Source: DAOTXN01 sp034435435 (lineage in GTDB: Bacteria; Chloroflexota; Anaerolineae; S140-20). Taken from it: DNA of 30,997 nucleotides. The DNA lies in contig DAOTXN010000159.1 of assembly GCA_034435435.1 (NCBI GenBank), positions 1 through 30,997 on the forward strand, read 5' to 3'. A program made the position numbers and the translations under genes. Below are positions 1-7,129 of the stretch, piece by piece (position 1 is the first letter of the stretch; every line of letters begins with the position of its first letter). The notes under the pieces are model-generated. The model had not been told where the DNA came from. It saw only the letters and a list, made by a program, of their open reading frames with translations, and searched no databases.

Positions 1-35
1 CAAATGCGTAAAAGCGGCAAACCCAAAGCCATTCG

Positions 36-100
36 ACAGGATTCACAAGATTCACAGGATGGAATTCGTGGAAAAATCCTGTAAATCCTGTAAATCTTGT
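36..100. repeat. Inverted pair of 9-bp tandem-repeat arrays
   Basis: The left arm (36-60) is built of GATTCACAA/GATTCACAG units. The right arm (74-100) is AAATCCTGT, AAATCCTGT, AAATCTTGT. The right arm is nearly the reverse complement of the left arm, so the two could form an imperfect hairpin around a spacer of about 13 nt. It lies upstream of the molybdenum hydroxylase gene. Positions 1-35 and 101-195 show no gene or clear promoter. Phrase-like repeats of this kind are common between genes in several phyla, including Chloroflexota (general knowledge). Confidence 0.7.
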
Positions 101-195
101 CCAAAGAGCTACCAGGGTGAGCAGTTACGAGCAGAAAAGGGTCTGCCCCGAAAGTGAAATGCACCCGTAAAGAGGCTCAAGAAGGTGGATGCAAA

Positions 196-3183
196 TTGAA
201 CATCGCGCTGACTGTCAACGATCAACACCAAACCCTCGCCATCTCCCCTCACGAAACCCTGCTCGCTGTCCTGCGGCGCGAGGGCTATTTCGGCGTCAAA
301 CACGGCTGCGAGGACGGCTCGTGCGGGGCCTGCACCGTGCTGATTGACGGCGTGCCGCGCAACGCCTGCGTCACGCTGGCCGCCCAGGCCGACGGCTGCG
401 CCATCACCACCATCGAAGGGATCAGCGGCGAGCAAATGCGGGGCTGGAAAGGCTCTGCACCGTTGCATGTGCTGCAAGAGGAATTCGTCGAGACCGGGGC
501 CATCCAGTGCGGCTATTGCACCCCGGCCCAAATCCTCACCGCACAAGTGCTGCTGGACGCCGAACCCAACCCCACCGAAGCCCAGGTGCGCGACGCCATC
601 AGCGGCGTGCTGTGTCGCTGCACGGGCTACCTCAAGCCGGTGCAGGCGGTACTGCGTGCAGCGGCCCGACTGCGCAGCGAGGCCGTGCCGCCGGTGGACC
701 GGCGCGGGTTGGGCATTCACGAAACAGGTGAGCCGGCCCCGCCAGGGTTGTTCGAACCGGCGCTCGACGAAGAACCCGGTTGGGGGACGCAGGACGAAAC
801 TCCTGGAGTCACTGACCACCAGCCACTCGTCACTCAAACCTTGACCCGCACGGCTGCTCCCCCGCTCCCCGGCTCCTCCGCTCCCCTGCACGTCGTGGGC
901 CAGCCGGAGCACAAGGTGGACGCGCTCAAGCTGGTGCAGGGCAAGCCGGCCTTTACCGCCGACCTCGAGATGCGCGGCATGCTGATAGGCAAGCTGCTGT
1001 GGAGCCCTGTGGCGCACGCCCGCATCAAACGCATCGACGCCAGCAAAGCGCGGGCGCTGCCCGGCGTGCACGCCGTGCTCACCCACGCCGACGTGCCGCG
1101 CGTGGTCCACTCGACCGCCGGGCAGTCGCATCCCATCCCCGGCCCGTTGGATTTCGTCAGCCTGGACCACAAGGTGCGGTTCGTGGGCGACCGGGTGGCC
1201 GCCGTCGCCGCCGAGACGGAAGAGATCGCCCGGCGGGCGCTGGAGCTGATCGAGGTCGAGTACGAGGAGCTGCCGGCTATTTTGGACCCGCGCCAGGCGT
1301 TGGACAACCCCACTCTCATCCACGACGAGCCGGATTACATGGGTTTTGACCACGCCGACCCCCAACGCAACCTGGCTGCAGCCATCCGCATTGACCTGGG
1401 CGACGTGGACGCGGCGATGGCCCAGGCCGACCGCGTCTTTGAACAAGAATACACCGTGCAACGGGTCCAACAGACCCCCATCGAGCCTTACGTGTGCGTC
1501 ACCTATTGGGATGAGGACGACCGGCTGGTCATCCGCACCAGCACGCAGGTCCCGTTTCACGTGCGGCGCATGATGGCCCCGGTGCTGGGATTGCCGATCA
1601 AGCGCATTCGCGTGATCAAACCGCGCATCGGCGGCGGGTTCGGCAACAAGCAAGAAGTTTACCTGGAGGACATCTGCGCCCACCTGACCATCGCCACCGG
1701 GCGACCGGTGAAAATGGAATACACGCGCCAGGAGCAATTCGTCAGCAGCACCAGCCGCCACCCGATGGTGATCAAGATGCGCACCGGCGTGATGAACGAT
1801 ATGCGCATCGTCGCCAACGAGATGATCGTGCTCAGCGACACCGGGGCTTACGGCAATCACGCCCTCACCGTCACCGGTAACACCGGTCACAAGGCCATGA
1901 GTCTGTATAACGCGCCCCATATCCGTTTCCACGCCGACGTCGTCTACACCAACAACCCGGCCTCGGGGGCCTATCGCGGCTACGGCGTGCCGCAGGGTTT
2001 CGCCGCGCTAGAGCCGCACATGGAGTGGATCGCCCGCCAGATGGGCTGGGACGCGCTGGAATTTCGGCTCAAAAACGTCGTGCGGCCCGGCGACGAGCAC
2101 CCCATGAGCAAAGTGTGGAGCGAGGGCCGGGAGGCCGCGCCGGAGATCATTCGCACCTGCGCGCTGGCCGACTGCGCCCGCCTGGGCGCAGAAGCCATCG
2201 GCTGGCACAAAAAGCGGGATTCGTCCTCCGTCATTCGTCCTTCGTCTCTCAAAAAAGGTCTGGGGGTCGCGTTTGTCATGCAGGGCACGGCCATCCCCAA
2301 CCTGGACATGGGCGCGGCCAGCCTCAAGATGAACGACGACGGCAGCTTTAACCTGCTGGTTGGCGCGACCGACTTGGGCACCGGCTCAGACACCGTGTTG
2401 ACGCAGATGGCTGCCGAGGTGTTGGGTTGCGAGCCGGAGGATTTTATCACCGCCTCGTCGGACACCGATTTTACCCCGTTCGACAAGGGGGCCTACGCCA
2501 GCAGCACCACCTACATCAGCGGCGCGGCGGTGGTCAAGGCGGCGGAAAAGGTGGCCGAGCAGATCAAAACTGTGGCCGCGCGCATGCTGGGCCAGGCCAA
2601 TCATCAAGCTATCCAACTGGCGGACCGGCGCGCCTGGTCGCCCGATGGCCGCAGTGTGACGCTGGAAGAGGTGGCCCTGAACGCTTTGCACGCCAACCAA
2701 CAACACCAGATCATGGCCGTCGGCAGTTATGTCAGCCCCGACAGCCCCCCGCCTTTCGCGGCTCAATTTGCCGAGGTAACGGTGGATACTGAAACAGGGC
2801 AGATCACAGTAGACCGGCTGGTGATGGCGCTGGACTGCGGCGTGATCGTCAACCCGGCCACTGCCAGCGGGCAGGTGGAGGGCGGCATGACCCAGGCGTT
2901 GGGCTACGCCGTGTGCGAAGAGATGGCCCAGGACGCGACGGGCCGGGTGGTCAACCCGCGCTTCGGTCCATATCGCATCTTTAGCGCCGACGAGATGCCC
3001 GAGCTGCAGACCATTTTCGTCGAGACCTACGAACCGACGCACCCCTTTGGCGTAAAGGCTGTGGCCGAGATCCCGCTAGACGGCGTCGCCCCGGCGGTGG
3101 TCAACGCAGTGTACGATGCCACCGGCGTGCTGATTCCGAATCTGCCCCTGACGCCAGAAAGGGTATGGCGAGCATTACAATGA
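196..3183 (+). CDS. XdhD-like molybdenum hydroxylase: [2Fe-2S] domains fused to the molybdopterin-binding subunit
   Basis: This is a xanthine dehydrogenase-superfamily enzyme expected to hydroxylate a purine or other N-heterocycle and pass electrons through two [2Fe-2S] clusters. From the TTG at 196 it is 995 aa. The plant-type ferredoxin cysteines are C38, C43, C46 and C58, and the second cluster is C105, C108, C140 and C142. A low-complexity linker spans residues 192-231, followed by the Moco domain with GGGFGNKQ (479-486) and the expected catalytic Glu958 in VKAVAEIPLDG. There is no FAD domain and no FAD-subunit gene nearby. Motif order resembles E. coli XdhD, which is also a two-part fusion, though E. 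coli XdhD lacks the canonical cluster cysteines that are present here. The TTG start is preferred over GTG at 154 because it follows AAGGTGG and aligns with the XdhD N-terminus. The stop overlaps the next start (ATGA). Substrate is unknown. Confidence 0.9.
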   Translation: MNIALTVNDQHQTLAISPHETLLAVLRREGYFGVKHGCEDGSCGACTVLIDGVPRNACVTLAAQADGCAITTIEGISGEQMRGWKGSAPLHVLQEEFVETGAIQCGYCTPAQILTAQVLLDAEPNPTEAQVRDAISGVLCRCTGYLKPVQAVLRAAARLRSEAVPPVDRRGLGIHETGEPAPPGLFEPALDEEPGWGTQDETPGVTDHQPLVTQTLTRTAAPPLPGSSAPLHVVGQPEHKVDALKLVQGKPAFTADLEMRGMLIGKLLWSPVAHARIKRIDASKARALPGVHAVLTHADVPRVVHSTAGQSHPIPGPLDFVSLDHKVRFVGDRVAAVAAETEEIARRALELIEVEYEELPAILDPRQALDNPTLIHDEPDYMGFDHADPQRNLAAAIRIDLGDVDAAMAQADRVFEQEYTVQRVQQTPIEPYVCVTYWDEDDRLVIRTSTQVPFHVRRMMAPVLGLPIKRIRVIKPRIGGGFGNKQEVYLEDICAHLTIATGRPVKMEYTRQEQFVSSTSRHPMVIKMRTGVMNDMRIVANEMIVLSDTGAYGNHALTVTGNTGHKAMSLYNAPHIRFHADVVYTNNPASGAYRGYGVPQGFAALEPHMEWIARQMGWDALEFRLKNVVRPGDEHPMSKVWSEGREAAPEIIRTCALADCARLGAEAIGWHKKRDSSSVIRPSSLKKGLGVAFVMQGTAIPNLDMGAASLKMNDDGSFNLLVGATDLGTGSDTVLTQMAAEVLGCEPEDFITASSDTDFTPFDKGAYASSTTYISGAAVVKAAEKVAEQIKTVAARMLGQANHQAIQLADRRAWSPDGRSVTLEEVALNALHANQQHQIMAVGSYVSPDSPPPFAAQFAEVTVDTETGQITVDRLVMALDCGVIVNPATASGQVEGGMTQALGYAVCEEMAQDATGRVVNPRFGPYRIFSADEMPELQTIFVETYEPTHPFGVKAVAEIPLDGVAPAVVNAVYDATGVLIPNLPLTPERVWRALQ
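803..888. repeat. Two phrase-like repeats inside the hydroxylase linker
   Basis: Within the interdomain linker, 803-838 is made of CACTGACCACCAGCCACTCG-like words and 853-888 of CTCC/CCCC words such as GCTCCCCGGCTCC. Both resemble short degenerate repeats otherwise found between genes. They encode a Pro/Thr/Ser-rich stretch (about residues 203-231) lacking any recognisable family motif. I infer in-frame capture of repeats by the linker. Confidence 0.45.
2219..2246. repeat. In-frame phrase repeat in the Moco domain
   Basis: A run of TCGTCC, TCCGTCATTCG and TCCTTCGTC words encodes the Ser/Arg-rich peptide DSSSVIRPSS (about residues 675-684). It sits between the WHKKR and KGLGVAFVMQG segments, where XdhD homologues have a short variable loop. 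The same word family, in the opposite orientation (GACGAACGACGAACGAC), occurs between genes at 13182-13198. Confidence 0.5.
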
Positions 3184-5954
3184 GCAGCGAGCGCATTACA
3201 TCGGACCCCAACGTCGCCAACGGCGCCCCTATGATTAAAGGCACGCCCATTTCGGTGCACGAAATTTTAGGTCGCGCTGCCGCCGGTCAGACCCCAGCCG
3301 AGATCATCGCTGCACTTTCTCAGTTGGATCCGACCGATATAGCAGCCGCGTTCGAGTATGCGGCTATGGCGGTGCGCCAATTCTCCCCGACCACCGTCTC
3401 TGCCCGGCAGCAGGCAACCGCCTCGCCGCACGAGGCAGTCGAGCTGGATTTGAGCCGCATTCTCATCGTGGATGACCAGGAACTGAATCGGCTATACATG
3501 CAGGCCATGTTCCGGGGCAGCGAATTTCAGGTCAGTGTCGTAGCTGATGGACACGAGGCGCTGGCGCAGGCTCGCGTCGAGCTACCGTTTTTGATTCTCA
3601 GCGACATTCAGATGCCCGAAATGGACGGCTTTGAGTTTTGCCGCCAGCTCAAAGCCAACGAGCGCACCAAAAACGCATCGGTCATTTTTGTCACCGCTCA
3701 CCACCGCAGCGCCCAAAAGGTGAGCGAGGGACTCGACCTGGGAGCCGACGATTACATCTTTCGTCCCTTCGATCGGAGCGAACTGTTATCGCGGGTGCGG
3801 GCGGTGGCGCGCGTTAAGCGGGCCGAGGAAGAAACCCGTCGCTACGCCCAAACGGTCGCCCAACGCAACCAACAACTCGAGCTGCTTAATGAGTTGGCCC
3901 TGGCTGTAGCCTCATCCCTAGAGCTAGAGGGTATCTTTAACTCTTCGATGCAGAAACTCTCCCAACTGCTAGACGCCGAAGCCGTCTCGTTACTCTTGCT
4001 CAACCAGGAAATGCAAGAGATGGTGGTGAATATCTCGACTCGCACCGGCGCGCGGGTGGAGAAAAGTGTGGCCTTTCAGACAGATGACAACATAGACGCC
4101 TGGGTCGTACAAAGGCGTGTCCCGACCATCGTCACCGAGATATTGACGGATCCACGCACGACGTTAGGGGTCAAGCCAACCGCCATTTCCTGTCTGCCGA
4201 TGACCAGCAAAGAACAAGTGGTGGGCGCCATCGCCATCGTCAACAAGCGCGGGGGGCATTTTCCAGCCTCCGACTGGGTATTGCTCAACTCGGCAGCAGG
4301 CATTATCGCGGTCGCTCTGGAAAATGCCCGGCTGTTGCAAGACACTCAACAACAAATGGTAGACCTGGTCTTGCTCAACGAGATCGGCCATGCCTTGACC
4401 TCCACCCTCGACTTGGATCAAATTCTGAATCGCACCACGCAGTTGGTGCAGGAATCCCTACGCGCGAACGCTGCCTCATTGTGGCTCCTCGCCCAAGAGC
4501 CTCGCGAATTGGTGCTGACTGCTTCATCCGGTCCAGGGGCGCAAACGGTGACGGGCTTTCGCTTGCCGCTCGACCAGGGCATCGCCGGGTATGTGGCGCG
4601 CACGGGCGAGCCGTATCTCTCTACCAATGTGTCTGCCGACGACATGTTCTTTACCCAGGTCAGCAAAAAAAGCAATTTCACCCCCGGCTCGATTTTGTGT
4701 GTGCCGGTGCAGGTGAAAAATCAAACCATCGGCGTCATTCAGGCTCTTCATCAAGCCCCCTACCGCTTCGATCAGAGCGACTTGCGCTGGCTTTTTTCTG
4801 TTGCCAGCTCGGTCGGCATTGCCATTGAAAACGGGCGCTTGTTCAGCACCGTACAGCAGTTCAATCGTCGCCTGGAGCGCATGGTGGCCGAACGCACGCA
4901 GGAACTGGCGGCCGAGAAAGAAAAGACTGAGGCCATTTTGGCCAGTATGGCAGATGGTTTGTTGGTGTTAGACGCCGAAAATCGCGTTTTGTCCTTAAAC
5001 TCAGTGGCCGAGGAAATGCTGAGTTGTTGTTTGGATGAGGCTCTGGGTCAGACGATTAGCCCGGCGCATCTTGAAGACCCTCTTTGGCGCTGCATCCATG
5101 AATTGACTCGACATTCAGAGCCACCCGCCAGCGCCGCAGTGGACGTGCCCGATGTCTCACGACCTGGCGGCATTCGCTCTATCCAGGCCAACGCGGCTCA
5201 GGTGCGCGAAGGCGAGTTGGCTATCGGCACAGTCATTGTCCTGCGCGACATCACAGCGCTTAAAGAAGTGGAACGCATGAAAGCCCGCTTTATGGCCGGC
5301 GTCACCCACGAACTCAAGACCCCACTCTCCATCGTTCAGCTACAGATCAACAACCTCAGAGCCTATCATTCACGGCTATCTGAACACAAACGGGACGAAC
5401 TATTGGACGCGGTTCAGAATCAGGTCAAGTTGTTGGAGCAATTGGTGGAAGATATCTTGACGCTCTCGCGTCTCGACGCCAGCGAAGCGCGTGGCCAACC
5501 CCAGCCAACAGATCTGAAGGAACTGGTCAGTCGCGTCGTGAACCTTTTACGTCCGCTGGCTGTCCTGAAAGGAGTGGCGCTATCTTGGACGCCTCCCTCC
5601 TCGGCGGTCATTCTACAAGCCGATCCAAAACAGTTGGAGCGACTGGTGCGCAATCTGGTCGATAACGCGATCAAATACACACCGGAAAAAGGCTCTGTGG
5701 AGATAAAATTATCGCTTGAGGAAGCCGGCGCGATAACTCTACAAGTGATCGACACAGGCATCGGCATTCCGAGTGAGCACCAGGCGCATGTATTCGACCG
5801 TTTTTATCGCGTGGACCCCTCCCACACGATCCCTGGTACTGGACTGGGACTTGCTATCGTCAAGGAGATCGTTCAAGTTATGCGGGGGGAATTACATCTC
5901 AAGAGTGTCCCCAAGCAAGGCAGCACTTTTACCATCACACTGCCTCGCCATTAG
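3180..5954 (+). CDS. Hybrid sensor histidine kinase: DUF433-receiver-GAF-GAF-PAS-HisKA-HATPase
   Basis: A soluble multi-domain sensor kinase of 924 aa from the ATG at 3180, which overlaps the preceding stop as ATGA. An in-frame ATG at 3165 would add five residues. Domain positions counted from 3165 are: DUF433 (12-68; ITSDPNVANGAPMIKGTPIS), a receiver (97-215; acidic D103/D104, phospho-acceptor D147), GAF1 (238-390), GAF2 (403-558), a coiled coil (560-590), PAS (590-700), HisKA with H715 in THELKTPL, and an HATPase with N834, DTGIGIP (863-869) and GTGLGLAIVK (891-900). No transmembrane segment is evident, so signals should be cytoplasmic. The usual receiver Lys is Arg200 (FRPF). DUF433 is an antitoxin-like small domain normally seen as a short free protein, so its fusion to a kinase is unusual. 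Coupling to the hydroxylase suggests it senses the state or product of that pathway (inference). Confidence 0.9.
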   Translation: MSSERITSDPNVANGAPMIKGTPISVHEILGRAAAGQTPAEIIAALSQLDPTDIAAAFEYAAMAVRQFSPTTVSARQQATASPHEAVELDLSRILIVDDQELNRLYMQAMFRGSEFQVSVVADGHEALAQARVELPFLILSDIQMPEMDGFEFCRQLKANERTKNASVIFVTAHHRSAQKVSEGLDLGADDYIFRPFDRSELLSRVRAVARVKRAEEETRRYAQTVAQRNQQLELLNELALAVASSLELEGIFNSSMQKLSQLLDAEAVSLLLLNQEMQEMVVNISTRTGARVEKSVAFQTDDNIDAWVVQRRVPTIVTEILTDPRTTLGVKPTAISCLPMTSKEQVVGAIAIVNKRGGHFPASDWVLLNSAAGIIAVALENARLLQDTQQQMVDLVLLNEIGHALTSTLDLDQILNRTTQLVQESLRANAASLWLLAQEPRELVLTASSGPGAQTVTGFRLPLDQGIAGYVARTGEPYLSTNVSADDMFFTQVSKKSNFTPGSILCVPVQVKNQTIGVIQALHQAPYRFDQSDLRWLFSVASSVGIAIENGRLFSTVQQFNRRLERMVAERTQELAAEKEKTEAILASMADGLLVLDAENRVLSLNSVAEEMLSCCLDEALGQTISPAHLEDPLWRCIHELTRHSEPPASAAVDVPDVSRPGGIRSIQANAAQVREGELAIGTVIVLRDITALKEVERMKARFMAGVTHELKTPLSIVQLQINNLRAYHSRLSEHKRDELLDAVQNQVKLLEQLVEDILTLSRLDASEARGQPQPTDLKELVSRVVNLLRPLAVLKGVALSWTPPSSAVILQADPKQLERLVRNLVDNAIKYTPEKGSVEIKLSLEEAGAITLQVIDTGIGIPSEHQAHVFDRFYRVDPSHTIPGTGLGLAIVKEIVQVMRGELHLKSVPKQGSTFTITLPRH

Positions 5955-5971
5955 CTAGAATAGCATAAACA

Positions 5972-6010
5972 ACAGGCTCTCACAGCCAAAGGCGGTACGT
6001 GAGAGCCTGT
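5972..6010. terminator. Hairpin between convergent genes
   Basis: A perfect 12-bp stem, ACAGGCTCTCAC (5972-5983) with GTGAGAGCCTGT (5999-6010), has a 15-nt loop. It lies in the 78-bp gap between the convergent kinase and rpiR-type genes. There is no long T tract on either side, so it may act as a bidirectional or factor-assisted terminator. Confidence 0.55.
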
Positions 6011-6032
6011 GCGTGCTTACGCTAACCCAGGA

Positions 6033-6908
6033 CTATTCCCACAGTTCACCGGCGCGTTTCGACAGATTCCACTTGGCGCGCGTCTGAGACATTTGCTCGT
6101 GGGCAGCTCGCATAGATTCAATGATCTTGGCGACCTTGTCGGCGCGCCGAGCCATCAATGTCTGAAAGATAGTGGACAAAAAGAAAGCAGACATTGCAAA
6201 GGATGGAAAGTTGTTTGGTGTGCGGCCGGGGGTGACAAAAACGACCTCAGCCGGGCGAGCCGCCGAAGATGATCCCCACGTCGTGATGGCGTAGGTCTTG
6301 GCGCCTTTATCGCGAGCAAACTGCAATGCCGTCCCCATGTCTGGACCGACGTCTGCCAGTGACAAAGAAATAACCAGATCTTGGGCCCCAACGTCGTGCA
6401 GGGCCGTCATGGCGCTGGTGGCCGATGCATCTATGGTTTTTGCCTCTACTCCGGCGCTACGCAATAACATCGTGAACATCTCGGCCAGATAAAGTCCCGC
6501 CCATTGAGAGACGACAAAAATGCGCGCCGCCGACTCCATAGCATGGAACAACCCATCTAGCGCCTCCTGGGTCAATTGAGACTCCATGCGCTCCAAGTTA
6601 GAACGCTCGGCCGCGATGATCTTGAGCACTGCGTCGTGGGATGTGCCTTCCTGGACGTTGGCGACGTAAACCTGCTCCAGCTCGTCGCGGACGGCCGCTC
6701 TCAAATCAGAGAGTAGCTCAGGGTAGCCACGATACCCCAGGCGCTGAGAAAAGCGCACCACAGTGGCGGGATCGATGTCCAACCGGTTGGCCAACTGCGA
6801 CGCTGTCATGAAGGCTGCGTCGAAATAGTTGTCGCTCAGGTATTCACCTAGCCGCTTGAAGCTAGGCGTCAACCGATCATAGTGTTCTCGTATTCGCTTT
6901 CGAAACAT
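6033..6908 (-). CDS. RpiR-family transcriptional regulator (HTH plus SIS domain)
   Basis: A DNA-binding regulator that probably responds to a phosphosugar or related metabolite through a SIS domain. From the ATG at 6908 it is 291 aa. The N-terminal helix-turn-helix is about residues 30-75, including TASQLANRLDIDPATVVRFS. The SIS domain is about residues 110-250, with FVVSQWAGLYLAEMFTMLL and DLVISLSLADVG. The start at 6908 is chosen because AAGAAAGGGG lies at normal spacing; an upstream in-frame start at 6959 has no such site. A near-consensus promoter (6985-7012) drives it. The leader contains AT-rich TTTGAAATTTGAGAAAA, loosely palindromic and possibly an autoregulatory site. It lies downstream of, and in the same direction as, the HyuB gene, which it may regulate (inference). 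Confidence 0.9.
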   Translation of the reverse strand: MFRKRIREHYDRLTPSFKRLGEYLSDNYFDAAFMTASQLANRLDIDPATVVRFSQRLGYRGYPELLSDLRAAVRDELEQVYVANVQEGTSHDAVLKIIAAERSNLERMESQLTQEALDGLFHAMESAARIFVVSQWAGLYLAEMFTMLLRSAGVEAKTIDASATSAMTALHDVGAQDLVISLSLADVGPDMGTALQFARDKGAKTYAITTWGSSSAARPAEVVFVTPGRTPNNFPSFAMSAFFLSTIFQTLMARRADKVAKIIESMRAAHEQMSQTRAKWNLSKRAGELWE

Positions 6909-6984
6909 TTTGGGCCCCTTTCTTGATGCTTTTGAAATTTGAGAAAAGAGGAAAATCAAACGCTGTCGCTGCTACGACACTCTT

Positions 6985-7012
6985 ATTATATCGCAGTGAA
7001 TCTTTTTGTCAA
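6985..7012 (-). promoter_or_regulatory. Sigma-70 promoter for the RpiR-type gene
   Basis: On the minus strand, TTGACA (7007-7012) and TATAAT (6985-6990) are separated by 16 bp and lead into the regulator. Both hexamers are perfect consensus. Confidence 0.8.
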
Positions 7013-7129
7013 GCGTTTACTCTACTCAAGTTTATAGGCCAGAATTTTACGACTACCTAACCATCATCTCACAGCAAGTTATGTCCCACCTGACACACAT
7101 GAATAGGGCGACTCGAGCCAACGCCTGCC

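Noticed and set aside
36..100. CRISPR array
   Set aside because: The units are 9 bp, have no unique spacers and no cas genes are present.
109..1932. A 607-codon open frame on the minus strand opposite the molybdenum hydroxylase
   Set aside because: It is antisense to a gene with clear family motifs, is rich in His/Gly/Ala/Arg as expected for a GC-rich shadow frame, and shows no recognisable domain or ribosome site.
3180..3380. Toxin-antitoxin locus based on DUF433
   Set aside because: DUF433 is fused to a kinase and no PIN-like or other toxin gene is adjacent.
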